Assembly (NCBI GenBank): GCA_016710465.1
Contig: JADJVS010000014.1
Location: 434,001 to 498,000 of the forward strand
Direction: 5' to 3'
Length of the DNA stretch: 64,000 nucleotides
DNA from: Sulfuritalea sp.
GTDB taxonomy: Bacteria; Pseudomonadota; Gammaproteobacteria; Burkholderiales; Rhodocyclaceae
Shown: positions 15,820 through 26,543 of the stretch, in pieces
Layout of the letters: every line of letters starts with the position of its first letter
Numbering within the stretch: the stretch's first letter is position 1
Program-made: the position numbers and the translations under genes
Notes under the pieces: model-generated
The model's input: the letters and a program-made list of their open reading frames with translations, nothing else
Databases searched by the model: none
Told to the model about the DNA's origin: nothing

Positions 15820-16368
15820 ATGGCCGAAAACGTCACCCTTGCGCGTCCCTATGCCGAGGCCGCGTTCCATCTGGCGAAGGCCGGGAATGCGCTGCAGGCC
15901 TGGTCCGGCGTCCTGTCGCGCCTGTCGGCCGTGGCTGCCACGCCGGAGATGGAAGAGTGCATCGGAAACCCGCGCCTTTCCGCCACCCAGGTGGCGCAGC
16001 TCTGTCTCGACGTGGCTGCGTCCAGCGGCAAGCTTGACCTGTCGGCCGACCAGCAAAATTTCGTGCGCGTCCTGGCGGACAACGACCGTCTGGTCGTTCT
16101 GCCGGAAATCAGCGGGCTCTTCGACGAGCTCAAGCACGCACAGGAGGGGGTCAAGGACGCCGAGATCTCGTCCGCCTTCGCGCTTGACGATGCAACGCTG
16201 AAGAATCTGGTGGCCGATCTCGAACGCAAGTTCGGCTGCAAGATACAAGCGACCGTCCAGATCGATGCAGAACTTATCGGCGGCGTCCGTATCGCCGTTG
16301 GCGATGAAGTGATCGATGCCTCGGTCCGCGGCAAGCTTGCCGCGATGGCCACCGCGCTAAAGAACTAG
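15820..16368 (+). CDS. atpH: ATP synthase F1 subunit delta
   Basis: This 182-residue OSCP/delta protein caps F1 and binds the b dimer. Typical features are TLARPYAEAAFHLAKAG at the start and the C-terminal DAELIGGVRIAVGDEVIDAS signature. It lies between atpF and atpA with short spacers. Confidence 0.96.
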   Translation: MAENVTLARPYAEAAFHLAKAGNALQAWSGVLSRLSAVAATPEMEECIGNPRLSATQVAQLCLDVAASSGKLDLSADQQNFVRVLADNDRLVVLPEISGLFDELKHAQEGVKDAEISSAFALDDATLKNLVADLERKFGCKIQATVQIDAELIGGVRIAVGDEVIDASVRGKLAAMATALKN

Positions 16369-16378
16369 GAGCAATTCC

Positions 16379-17917
16379 ATGAATCTCAATCCATCCGAAA
16401 TCAGCGACCTGATCAAGAGCCGGATCCAGAACATGCAACTGGCCGCCACCGCCCGCAACGAGGGCACGGTGGTGTCGGTTACCGACGGCATCTGCCGCGT
16501 GCATGGCCTGACCGACGTGATGCAGGGCGAAATGCTGGAATTCCCCGGCAACACCTTCGGCCTCGCGCTGAACCTCGAGCGCGACTCCGTCGGCGCCGTG
16601 GTCATGGGCGACTATGAGCACATCTCTGAAGGCGACACCGTGAAGTGCACGGGCCGCATTCTGGAAGTGCCGATCGGCCCCGAGCTGCTCGGCCGAGTGG
16701 TCAATGCGCTGGGCGAGCCGATCGACGGCAAGGGCCCGATCAACGCCAAGCTGACCGACAAGGTGGAGAAGGTCGCCCCAGGCGTGATCTGGCGCAAGTC
16801 GGTGTCGCAGCCGGTGCAATCCGGCCTCAAGGCGATCGACTCGATGGTTCCCGTCGGCCGCGGCCAGCGCGAACTGATCATCGGCGACCGCCAGACCGGC
16901 AAGACGGCCGTCGCGGTTGACACGATCATCAACCAGAAGGGTCAGAACATGTTCTGTATCTACGTGGCGGTCGGCCAGAAGGCCTCGACCATCGCCAACG
17001 TGGTACGGAAACTCGAAGAGCACGGCGCCATGGGTTACACCATCGTCGTCGCGGCTTCGGCCTCCGACTCCGCCGCGATGCAGTTCCTCGCGCCGTACGG
17101 CGGCTGCACCATGGGCGAATACTTCCGCGACCGCGGCATGGACGCCCTGATCATTTATGACGACCTGACCAAGCAGGCCTGGGCCTATCGCCAGATCTCC
17201 CTGCTGCTGCGCCGTCCTCCCGGCCGCGAAGCTTACCCGGGCGACGTGTTCTACATCCACTCCCGCTTGCTCGAGCGTGCCGCTCGTGTCTCGGAAGCCT
17301 GGGTCGAGAAGCTGACCAACGGCGAAGTCAAGGGCAAGACCGGTTCGCTGACCGCGCTGCCGGTGATCGAAACCCAGGCTGGCGACGTTTCCGCCTTCGT
17401 GCCGACCAACGTCATCTCGATTACCGACGGCCAGATCTTCCTTGAGACCGACTTGTTTAACGCCGGCATCCGTCCCGCCATGAACGCCGGCGTCTCGGTG
17501 TCCCGCGTCGGCGGTGCCGCCCAGACCAAGGTCATCAAGAAGCTCGGCGGCGGCGTCCGTCTGGCCCTGGCGCAGTACCGCGAACTTGCGGCCTTCGCCC
17601 AGTTTGCCTCCGACCTCGACGAAGCCACCCGCAAACAGCTCGAGCGCGGCCGCCGCGTCACCGAACTGATGAAGCAGTTGCAGTACGCGCCGCTGTCGGT
17701 GGCCGAGATGGCTGTCACGCTCTACGCTTCGAACGAAGGTTTCATGGACGACGTCGATGTTCCGCGCATCCTGGCTTTTGAATCCGACCTGCATCAGTTC
17801 GTGAAACAGAAGTACGCCGCGCTGATGGACAAGATCACCAGCACCAACGATCTCGACAAGGAGGCCGAAGCCCAGCTCAAGGCCGCCCTGACCGAGTTCA
17901 AGAAGTCCTGGGCCTGA
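16379..17917 (+). CDS. atpA: ATP synthase F1 subunit alpha
   Basis: The 512-residue regulatory nucleotide-binding subunit has the P-loop GDRQTGKTAVA, the LIIYDDLTKQAWAYRQISLL region and the ATPase alpha/beta signature near PAMNAGVSVSRVGGAAQ. Three alpha subunits alternate with beta in the F1 head. Confidence 0.98.
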   Translation: MNLNPSEISDLIKSRIQNMQLAATARNEGTVVSVTDGICRVHGLTDVMQGEMLEFPGNTFGLALNLERDSVGAVVMGDYEHISEGDTVKCTGRILEVPIGPELLGRVVNALGEPIDGKGPINAKLTDKVEKVAPGVIWRKSVSQPVQSGLKAIDSMVPVGRGQRELIIGDRQTGKTAVAVDTIINQKGQNMFCIYVAVGQKASTIANVVRKLEEHGAMGYTIVVAASASDSAAMQFLAPYGGCTMGEYFRDRGMDALIIYDDLTKQAWAYRQISLLLRRPPGREAYPGDVFYIHSRLLERAARVSEAWVEKLTNGEVKGKTGSLTALPVIETQAGDVSAFVPTNVISITDGQIFLETDLFNAGIRPAMNAGVSVSRVGGAAQTKVIKKLGGGVRLALAQYRELAAFAQFASDLDEATRKQLERGRRVTELMKQLQYAPLSVAEMAVTLYASNEGFMDDVDVPRILAFESDLHQFVKQKYAALMDKITSTNDLDKEAEAQLKAALTEFKKSWA

Positions 17918-17943
17918 TCATCAACGTCTAACGGGGAGCGATC

Positions 17944-18825
17944 ATGCCTGGCAGTAAAGAGATCCGCACCAAGATCAAGAGCGTCCAGAACACGCGCAAG
18001 ATCACCAAGGCCATGGAGATGGTGGCCGCGTCCAAGATGCGCAAGGCGCAGGAAAGGATGCGTGCCGCACGTCCCTACAGCGAGAAGATCCGTCGCCTGG
18101 CGGCGAACCTTTCGCAGGCCAACGTGACCGAGTACCGTCATGCCTTCCTCAGCCGGGCCAAGACCGAACAGTTGAAGCGCGTCGGCCTGATCGTCGTGAC
18201 CACGGACAAGGGCCTGTGCGGCGGCCTCAACACCAACATCCTGCGGCAGTGCCTGTCCACCATGCGTGGCTGGGAGTCCAGCGGGGCCAAGGACATCCGC
18301 GTCACCTGCATCGGCAACAAGGGTCTGGGCTTCATGCAGCGCCTCGGTGCCAATGTCATTTCCCACGTCACCCACCTGGGCGACACGCCGCACCTGGACA
18401 AGCTGATCGGGCCGATGAAGGTCATGATCGACGCCTTTCAGGCCGGCGAGCTGGACGCCGTGTATATCGCCTACACCCGCTTCATCAACACCATGAAGCA
18501 GGAACCGGTGATCGAGCCGCTGCTGCCGCTTTCGGGCGAACGCATGGGCACGCCGGAGCGCAGTTGGGACTATCTCTACGAGCCCGACGCGCAGAGCGTG
18601 ATCGACGAGCTGCTGGTGCGCTACGTCGAGGCCCTGATCTACCAGGGCGTCGCCGAGAACATGGCCTCCGAGCAGTCGGCGCGGATGGTGGCGATGAAGT
18701 CGGCGACCGACAATGCGGGCAACGTCATCAAGGAATTGCAGTTGGTGTACAACAAGGCGCGCCAGGCGGCGATCACCAAGGAAATCTCCGAAATCGTCGG
18801 TGGCGCTGCCGCCATCGCGGGCTAA
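17944..18825 (+). CDS. atpG: ATP synthase F1 subunit gamma
   Basis: The 293-residue central-shaft subunit begins with EIRTKIKSVQNTRKITKAME and ends with the gamma signature ITKEISEIVGGAAAI, both forming the rotor coiled coil. Rotation of gamma inside the alpha/beta hexamer couples proton flow to catalysis. Confidence 0.98.
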   Translation: MPGSKEIRTKIKSVQNTRKITKAMEMVAASKMRKAQERMRAARPYSEKIRRLAANLSQANVTEYRHAFLSRAKTEQLKRVGLIVVTTDKGLCGGLNTNILRQCLSTMRGWESSGAKDIRVTCIGNKGLGFMQRLGANVISHVTHLGDTPHLDKLIGPMKVMIDAFQAGELDAVYIAYTRFINTMKQEPVIEPLLPLSGERMGTPERSWDYLYEPDAQSVIDELLVRYVEALIYQGVAENMASEQSARMVAMKSATDNAGNVIKELQLVYNKARQAAITKEISEIVGGAAAIAG

Positions 18826-18848
18826 GCATTTAATTTAAGGAAACAACC

Positions 18849-20249
<1,401 letters not shown>

Positions 20250-20271
20250 GCGCAAATAAAGGGGTACAGTA

Positions 20272-20694
20272 ATGGCCATGACCATTCATGTCGACGTCGT
20301 CAGTGCCGAGGAGATGATTTTCTCCGGCCTGGCCCAGTTCGTCGTATTGCCGGGTGAAGCAGGTGAGTTGGGCATCATGCCCGGCCACATGCCGCTGATG
20401 ACCCGCATCAAGCCGGGTGCCGTGCGCGTACAGACGCAGGAAGGCAAGGAAGAACTGATCTTCGTTGCCGGCGGCCTGCTGGAAGTGCAACCGGGTCTGG
20501 TGACCGTTTTGGCCGACACCGCGATCCGTGGCGCTGACCTCGATCAAGCCAAGGCCCTCGAAGCCAAGAAGCTGGCCGAGGAAGCCATGGTCAATCGCGG
20601 TTCCGAAATGGACTACGCGCGCGCCCAGGTCGAACTCGCCGAGGCCATTGCCCAGCTCGCGGCAATTGACAAGCTGCGCAAGCAGCGGCATTGA
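20272..20694 (+). CDS. atpC: ATP synthase F1 subunit epsilon
   Basis: The 140-residue protein has an N-terminal beta-sandwich with LPGEAGELGIMPGHMPLMTRI and a C-terminal helical pair able to inhibit ATP hydrolysis. It is the last gene of the operon, and an ideal terminator starts 22 bp after the stop. Confidence 0.97.
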   Translation: MAMTIHVDVVSAEEMIFSGLAQFVVLPGEAGELGIMPGHMPLMTRIKPGAVRVQTQEGKEELIFVAGGLLEVQPGLVTVLADTAIRGADLDQAKALEAKKLAEEAMVNRGSEMDYARAQVELAEAIAQLAAIDKLRKQRH

Positions 20695-20715
20695 CGGCGC
20701 AACATTGCGTTACTC

Positions 20716-20743
20716 AAAAAAGGCAGCTTCGGCTGCCTTTTTT
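20716..20743 (+). terminator. Rho-independent terminator of the atp operon
   Basis: A perfect 12-bp stem (AAAAAAGGCAGC / GCTGCCTTTTTT) with a TTCG tetraloop ends in a T run. The flanking A tract would let it work in both directions. Confidence 0.95.
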
Positions 20744-20816
20744 GTTTGCGCCATGAAATACTTCGGCCTTTGCCGCGCGCCTGCAAAGGGTGCCGGAATC
20801 GCAGCCGGAGCATGCA

Positions 20817-21989
20817 ATGAACCGATACCTTGCCTTTGTCATGTTGGCGCTGCTCGCCGCCTGCGGCGAGGGTGACAAGAAGCCGGGCGCCGGCCCGGCC
20901 GCCGGCCCCGGCGCCGCGCCGCCTCCGCCCGAAGTCGAAATCGTGATCGTCGCCACCGGCGCCGCAACCCTGACCCAGGACCTGCCCGGCCGCCTGATGG
21001 CGATCCGTAGCGCCCAGGTCCGCGCCCGAGTCGAGGGCGTGGTTGAAAAGCGCCTTTTCGCCGAAGGTAGTGACATCGCCGCCGGTACGCCCTTGTTCCG
21101 CATCGACGCGCGCACCTATCAGGCCAACCTGTCCGCCGCCGAAGCCGACCTGGCCAGCGCCGCCGCCAGCTTCAGCCGCCTCAAGCCGCTGCTGGAAATC
21201 AAGGCCGTCAGCCAGCAGGAATACGACCAGGCATCGGCGCGCCACAAGCAGGCCGAAGCGGCGCTGGCCCGGGCCAGGCTCGACCTCGAGAACGCCGTGC
21301 CGCCGGCGCCGATCTCAGGCCGCATCGGCCGCGCCCTGGTGACCGAGGGCGCCCTGGTCGGCAAGGGGGAAGCGACGCACCTGGCTACCATCGAGCAGCT
21401 TGATCCCATACGCGTCGAGTTCTCGCAAAGCTATTCGGACATGCTGCGGCTGCAGCAGGCCGTCAAGGCCGGCAAGCAGAAGGCGGCCAAGGCGGCACAG
21501 GTCCGCTTGCTGCTCGAGGACGGTACGCTCTATCCCGAACCGGGGACCCTGCGCTTCGCCGATCTTGCCGTGGATCCCGGCACGGGATCCGTGCTGTTGC
21601 GCGCCGAGTTTCCCAATTCGCGGCGCGAACTACTGCCCGGCACCTTCGCCCGTGTTCGTTTCCCGCAGGCCGAAGTCGAGGCCGCGATCCGCATTCCGCA
21701 GCGCTCGGTTACCGTTTCGCCGCTGGGACAGGCCGTGATGGTGGTCGATGCCGAGGGCAAGGTGAATTCGCGCACGGTCAAGACCGGCGGCATGGCGGAC
21801 CAGGACTTCCTCATCGAAAGCGGTCTCAAGCCGGGCGATCAAGTCATCGTCAATGGCCTGCAGAAAGCCAGACCAGGTGCCATGGTGAAACCGGTTCCTT
21901 GGGACCCGGCGAAAAAGCCGGGCCCGCCGCCAGGCGCCGTCCCGCCAGCGCCGACTGCCGAAGCCAAGCCAGCCGACGCCAAGAAATAG
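20817..21989 (+). CDS. RND efflux periplasmic adaptor (membrane fusion) lipoprotein
   Basis: AcrA-type adaptor linking an inner-membrane RND pump to an outer-membrane channel. ATG 20817 begins a lipoprotein signal with lipobox LLAAC (Cys about residue 16). The HlyD-like core has RVEGVVEKRLFAEGSDIAAGT and RIDARTYQANL, a coiled-coil hairpin (about residues 95-165), and a beta-barrel ending in GLKPGDQVIVNGLQKARPG. The Pro/Ala-rich tail contains a copy of the dispersed repeat (21933-21960). Length is 390 residues. It abuts the pump gene. Confidence 0.93.
   Translation: MNRYLAFVMLALLAACGEGDKKPGAGPAAGPGAAPPPPEVEIVIVATGAATLTQDLPGRLMAIRSAQVRARVEGVVEKRLFAEGSDIAAGTPLFRIDARTYQANLSAAEADLASAAASFSRLKPLLEIKAVSQQEYDQASARHKQAEAALARARLDLENAVPPAPISGRIGRALVTEGALVGKGEATHLATIEQLDPIRVEFSQSYSDMLRLQQAVKAGKQKAAKAAQVRLLLEDGTLYPEPGTLRFADLAVDPGTGSVLLRAEFPNSRRELLPGTFARVRFPQAEVEAAIRIPQRSVTVSPLGQAVMVVDAEGKVNSRTVKTGGMADQDFLIESGLKPGDQVIVNGLQKARPGAMVKPVPWDPAKKPGPPPGAVPPAPTAEAKPADAKK
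21933..21960 (-). repeat. Dispersed REP-like repeat, copy in the adaptor C-terminal tail
   Basis: CGTCCCGCCAGCGCCGACT on the plus strand is shared exactly with copies at 42283 and 58113 and, inverted, at 63152. Here it is read as VPPAPTAEA in a Pro/Ala tail. Confidence 0.65.
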
Positions 21990-24900
21990 ATGTTTGCCAA
22001 GTTCTTCATCGACCGGCCGATCTTCGCCTGGGTGATCGCCCTGATCATCCTGCTCGCCGGCGGCCTGGCGCTGCGCCAGCTTCCTGTCGCCAGCTATCCG
22101 GCCGTCGCCCCGCCGGCGCTGTCCATCACCCTCAATTACCCCGGCGCCTCGGCCCAGGTGGTGGAGGAATCCGTGGTGGCGCTGATCGAGCAGGAGATGA
22201 ACGGCATCGAGCGCCTGCTCTACATGGAGTCGGCCTCCGAGCAAGGCATCGGCACCGTGACGCTGACCTTCGAAGCCGGCACCAACCTCGACCTCGCCTC
22301 GGTCGAGGCGCAGAACCGCATCAAGCGTGCCGAGGCGCGCCTGCCCGAGGAAGTGCGTCGCCTCGGCATCACGGTAAACAAGGCGGCGCGCAACTACCTG
22401 CTGTTCATCTCGCTGTTCTCGCCCGACAAGTCCCAGTCCAACGTCGACCTCGGCAGCTATGCCGCCGCCAACGTGCTGGAAAACATCCGCCGCACGCCGG
22501 GCGTGGGCGAGGCCATCCTCTTCGGCACCGAGTACTCGATGCGCCTCTGGCTCAAGCCCGAAAAACTGCATGCCTACGGCCTGACGCCGGCCGACGTGGC
22601 CAAAGCGGTGCGCGCGCAGAACACCCAGCTCGCCGCCGGCGAACTTGGCCAGTTGCCGGCAGCCGACGGCCAGCAAATCAACGCCGTTATCGTCACCCGT
22701 TCACGCCTCGCGACGCCCGAGGAATTCGGCGAGATCATCGTCAAAGCCAACGCGGCGGGCGCCACGGTGCGCGTCAAGGACATTGCCCGCGTCGAGCTTG
22801 GCGCCCAGGACTACAGCATCGCCGCGCGCACCGACCAGCAGGCGTCGGCCGCCATCGCCGTGCGCATGGCGCCCGGTGCCAATGCGCTGGACACCGCCAA
22901 GGCGGTCAGGGAGCGCATGGCGGAGCTGGCGAAATACTTTCCCAAGGGCATTTCCTGGGTGATCCCCTACGATACCTCTCGCTTTGTCGATATCTCGATC
23001 CGCGAAGTGCTGAAGACTCTGGCCGAGGCCATGGCTCTGGTCTTCCTGGTGATGTACGTCTTCCTCGGCAACCTGCGCGCCACCTTCATTCCGGCCATCG
23101 TCGTGCCGGTGGCCCTGGTCGGCGGCCTGGTCGGGCTCTACCTCTTCGGCTACTCGGTCAATGTGCTGACCCTGTTCGCCATGGTGCTGGCGATCGGCAT
23201 CGTGGTCGACGACGCCATCGTGGTCGTCGAAAACGTCGAGCGCATCATGAGCGAGGAGAACCTCTCGCCGCGCGATGCCACGCGCAAGGCCATGGACCAG
23301 ATCGTCGGCGCCATCATCGCCATCACCCTGGTGCTCTCCGCCGTGTTCGTGCCGATGGCCTTCTTCGGCGGCTCCACCGGCGCCATCTACCGTCAGTTCG
23401 CCGTCACCCTGGTGCTGACCATGGGCTTCTCGGCGCTGCTCGCCCTGTCGCTGACGCCGGCCCTGTGCGCCACTTTGCTCAAGCACAAGCCGGGCAGCGA
23501 CGACCTGGTGCCCACGCGCGGGGTGCTCGGCATGTTCAACCGAGGCTTCGCCGCGACCGTGAAACGCTACCTCGCCGGCACGCGCGCCATGCTCGGACGT
23601 CCCTGGCGCTGGCTGGTCGTCTATCTCGCGATCCTCGGCGCCACCGGCTGGTTGTTCAGCAAGCTGCCCGGCAGCTTCCTGCCCGATGAGGACCAGGGCT
23701 ATTTCATCAGCGTGATCCAGTTGCCCTCGGGCGCGACGCGCGAGCGCACGCTGGAAGTCCTGCAGGAAGCCGAGGCCTACTTCCTCAAGCAAAAGGAAGT
23801 GCAGCACGTGATCGGCGTCGCCGGCTTTTCGTTTTTCGGCCGCGGCCAGAACGCGGCGATCACCTTTGTGCGCCTCAAGGACTGGGACGAGCGCCCGGGC
23901 AAGGACTCCGAGGCGCCGGCCGTGGTGCGCCGCGCCAACATGGCTTTTTTCCGCATCAAGCAGGCAATGATGTTTGCCGTGAATGTGCCGCCGATTCCCG
24001 AACTGGCGGCGATCGGCGGCTTCGATTTCCGCCTCCAGGACCGCGGCGGCCTCGGCCGCGACAAGCTGCTCGAAGCCCGCAACATGGCGCTGGGGATTGC
24101 CGGCCAAAACCCGGTGCTGGTCGGTGTGCGCCCCGAAGGCCAGGAGGCCGGGCCGCAGATCTTCCTCGACGTCGACCGCCTCAAGGCGCGCGCACTGGGC
24201 GTGGACCTCGCCGACCTCAACGATGTGCTGCAGTCAGCGCTGGGTGTGGCCTACATCAACGACTTCGTGCGCCAGGGCCGTGTGCTGCGCGTACAGATGC
24301 AGGCCGAGCCCGACACCCGCCGCACGCCCGAGGATATCCTGCGCCTGCCGGTGAAGAACGTGCGCGGCGAAATGATTCCCCTGGCCGAGCTGGCGCGCGC
24401 CTCCTGGGTCACCGGCGCGCCCAAACTCGACCGCTTCAACGGCCTGCCTTCGATGAAGATCTCCGGCAGTGCCGCGCCCGGGCGCTCCACCGGCGAAGCC
24501 ATGAAGGCGATGGAGGACGTCGCCGCCAAGCTGCCACCGGGCATCGGCTTCGAGTGGTCCGGCACCTCATACGAAGAACGCCAGTCGGGTAGCCAGGCGC
24601 CCTTCCTCTTCGCCGTCTCGCTGGTCGTGGTCTTCCTCTGCCTCGCCGCGCTGTATGAAAGCTGGTCCATCCCCTTCGCCGTGATGCTGGTGGTGCCGCT
24701 GGGTATCTTCGGCTCGGTGCTGGCCGTGGAACTGCGCGGGCTGACCAACGACGTGTATTTCAAGGTCGGCCTGATCGCCATCATCGGCTTGTCGGCGAAG
24801 AACGCGATCCTGATCATCGAGTTCGCCCGCGAGTTGCAGGAGCAGGGTATGGACCTGCTGGAGGCGACGCTGGAAGCCTGCCGCCTGCGCATCCGGCCCA

Positions 24901-25121
24901 TCGTCATGACCTCGATCGCCTTCATTTTCGGCGTCATGCCGCTGGCGCTATCCACCGGCGCCGGCGCCAACAGCCGCCACGCCATCGGCACCGGCGTGAT
25001 GGGCGGCATGATCACGGCAACCGTGCTTGCGGTGTTTTTCGTCCCGGTCTTCTTCCTCGTCGTGCGCCGCATTTTCCCCGGCCATGGTCGCCAGCATCAT
25101 GAGGAGGGGAAGCATGAGTAA
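21990..25121 (+). CDS. RND multidrug efflux pump, HAE1 (AcrB) family
   Basis: The 1043-residue, 12-helix inner-membrane proton antiporter starts MFAKFFIDRPIFAWVIALI, the family's standard opening. The proton-relay aspartates lie in IGIVVDDAIVVVENVERIM (TM4). Two large periplasmic loops form the porter and docking domains. The C-terminal half has GLSAKNAILIIEFARELQE. It likely exports hydrophobic drugs, dyes, bile-like or solvent molecules; the specificity is unknown. It follows the adaptor directly and overlaps the outer-membrane factor gene by 8 bp. Confidence 0.96.
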   Translation: MFAKFFIDRPIFAWVIALIILLAGGLALRQLPVASYPAVAPPALSITLNYPGASAQVVEESVVALIEQEMNGIERLLYMESASEQGIGTVTLTFEAGTNLDLASVEAQNRIKRAEARLPEEVRRLGITVNKAARNYLLFISLFSPDKSQSNVDLGSYAAANVLENIRRTPGVGEAILFGTEYSMRLWLKPEKLHAYGLTPADVAKAVRAQNTQLAAGELGQLPAADGQQINAVIVTRSRLATPEEFGEIIVKANAAGATVRVKDIARVELGAQDYSIAARTDQQASAAIAVRMAPGANALDTAKAVRERMAELAKYFPKGISWVIPYDTSRFVDISIREVLKTLAEAMALVFLVMYVFLGNLRATFIPAIVVPVALVGGLVGLYLFGYSVNVLTLFAMVLAIGIVVDDAIVVVENVERIMSEENLSPRDATRKAMDQIVGAIIAITLVLSAVFVPMAFFGGSTGAIYRQFAVTLVLTMGFSALLALSLTPALCATLLKHKPGSDDLVPTRGVLGMFNRGFAATVKRYLAGTRAMLGRPWRWLVVYLAILGATGWLFSKLPGSFLPDEDQGYFISVIQLPSGATRERTLEVLQEAEAYFLKQKEVQHVIGVAGFSFFGRGQNAAITFVRLKDWDERPGKDSEAPAVVRRANMAFFRIKQAMMFAVNVPPIPELAAIGGFDFRLQDRGGLGRDKLLEARNMALGIAGQNPVLVGVRPEGQEAGPQIFLDVDRLKARALGVDLADLNDVLQSALGVAYINDFVRQGRVLRVQMQAEPDTRRTPEDILRLPVKNVRGEMIPLAELARASWVTGAPKLDRFNGLPSMKISGSAAPGRSTGEAMKAMEDVAAKLPPGIGFEWSGTSYEERQSGSQAPFLFAVSLVVVFLCLAALYESWSIPFAVMLVVPLGIFGSVLAVELRGLTNDVYFKVGLIAIIGLSAKNAILIIEFARELQEQGMDLLEATLEACRLRIRPIVMTSIAFIFGVMPLALSTGAGANSRHAIGTGVMGGMITATVLAVFFVPVFFLVVRRIFPGHGRQHHEEGKHE

Positions 25122-26502
25122 GCGCCTGCTCCCCCTGCTCGGCCTGCTGGCAGCCGGATGCTCGATGATCCCGGATTACCAGCGCCCGGCCGCGCCGGTG
25201 CCCGAAACCTGGCCGCCGTTGCAGGCAGCAGCGGTGCTCGGCGAGTCGGGTCGGGTGCCCGCCGCGCGCGACTGGCGCGAACGTTTTCCCGATCTGCGGC
25301 TGCAGGCCCTGGTTGCCGCCGCGCTGGAACACAATCGCGACTTGCGCATCGCCCTGGCGCGCGTGGACGAGGCGCGTGCCCAGGCCGGCCTTGCGCGTGC
25401 CGACCGCTTGCCCCAGGTCGACGCCTTGGCCCAGCGTGCCGCCTCGCTGACCCCGGCAGATCTCTCGGCCAACAACCGCCAGCTCAATGCCCAGCGCTAC
25501 GATGTGAACCTTGGCATCAGCGCGTTCGAGCTCGACTTCTGGGGCCGCGTAAGAAGCCTGGACGAGGCCGCGCGCGCCGCCTTCCTCGGCAGCGACTATG
25601 CGCAGCAAAGTTTCCGCCTCGGCCTGATCGCCGACGTGGCAAGCGCCTACTTCTCCTCCATCGAACTGCAGGAGCGGGTGGCGCTGGCCGCCGCGACCCT
25701 GGCCAGCCGCGGCGAAAGCCGCCGCCTGATCGCCGCCCGCCGCGATGTCGGGCTGGCCGGCGACCTCGATGTGCTGGCCGGCGATGCCGCGATGCAAACC
25801 ACCCGGGCCGAATTGGCCAACCTGACGCGGCTATCCGCCGCCTCCGAGAATGCCCTGCGCCTGCTGGTCGGCAGCAGTCCCGTGCTGCCTTCAGGAAGGA
25901 TGCTGGAGCAACAAGCCCTGGTGGCCGATATTCCCGTCGGCCTGCCGGCCGAGGTTCTGCTGACGCGCCCCGATGTGCTCGCCGCCGAGCAGCGCCTGCT
26001 CGCCGCCAACGCCAATGTCGGCGCCGCGCGCGCGGCCTTCCTGCCACGCATCCTGCTCACCGCCGCGCTGGGCACCGCCAGCCGCTCGCTGGCCGGCCTG
26101 TTCGACGCCGGCAGCGGCGCCTGGAGCTTCAACCCGGTGCTGCGCTATCCGCTGTTCGACGCCGGGCGCAGCCAGGGCAATGTCGACCTGGCCGAGGCGC
26201 GCAAGACCATCGCCGTCGCCGAGTATGAAAAAGTGCTGCAGCAGGCCTTCCGTGAAATCGCCGACCTGCTCGCCGCGCGCGAGCAATACGCCGAGCAGTT
26301 GGCGGCGCAGGAAGCGGTGACCAAGGCGCAGGGCGAGCGCCAGCGCATGGTCGAGGCGCGGCACACCGCCGGGCTGTCGAGCTACCTCGAACTACTCGAC
26401 GCGCAGCGCGAATACTTCGCCGCGCAACAGTCGGCGCTGGCGATACGGCGATTGCAGCTTGCGAACACCGCCAGCTTGTACAAGGCCCTGGCCCTGTACT
26501 GA
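25114..26502 (+). CDS. RND efflux outer-membrane lipoprotein (NodT/OprM family)
   Basis: TolC-like outer-membrane channel for the pump. ATG 25114 gives a lipoprotein signal with lipobox LAAGC and a mature start CSMIPDYQRPAAPVPETWP, typical of NodT proteins. Two repeats of long helices and short strands follow; length 462. Near the C-terminus, where relatives have a variable helix, it reads QQSALAIRRLQLAN, encoded by the dispersed repeat at 26428-26457. The protein ends SLYKALALY without the usual Gly-Gly-Trp tail. Confidence 0.93.
   Translation: MSKRLLPLLGLLAAGCSMIPDYQRPAAPVPETWPPLQAAAVLGESGRVPAARDWRERFPDLRLQALVAAALEHNRDLRIALARVDEARAQAGLARADRLPQVDALAQRAASLTPADLSANNRQLNAQRYDVNLGISAFELDFWGRVRSLDEAARAAFLGSDYAQQSFRLGLIADVASAYFSSIELQERVALAAATLASRGESRRLIAARRDVGLAGDLDVLAGDAAMQTTRAELANLTRLSAASENALRLLVGSSPVLPSGRMLEQQALVADIPVGLPAEVLLTRPDVLAAEQRLLAANANVGAARAAFLPRILLTAALGTASRSLAGLFDAGSGAWSFNPVLRYPLFDAGRSQGNVDLAEARKTIAVAEYEKVLQQAFREIADLLAAREQYAEQLAAQEAVTKAQGERQRMVEARHTAGLSSYLELLDAQREYFAAQQSALAIRRLQLANTASLYKALALY
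26428..26457 (+). repeat. Dispersed REP-like repeat, copy in the outer-membrane factor gene
   Basis: AGTCGGCGCTGGCGATACGG followed by CGAT is nearly identical to the mnmE copy and is in the same frame, giving SALAIRR again in an unrelated protein. Confidence 0.7.
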
Positions 26503-26504
26503 TA

Positions 26505-26530
26505 TGTCCCGGCACCTTTATGCCGGGACA
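26505..26530. terminator. Hairpin between convergent genes
   Basis: A perfect 10-bp stem TGTCCCGGCA / TGCCGGGACA with a 6-base loop lies 3 bp past the efflux operon stop and 14 bp before the stop of the convergent gene. There is no T tract, so termination would be inefficient or Rho-assisted. Confidence 0.5.
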
Positions 26531-26543
26531 GTATCCGGCGAGA

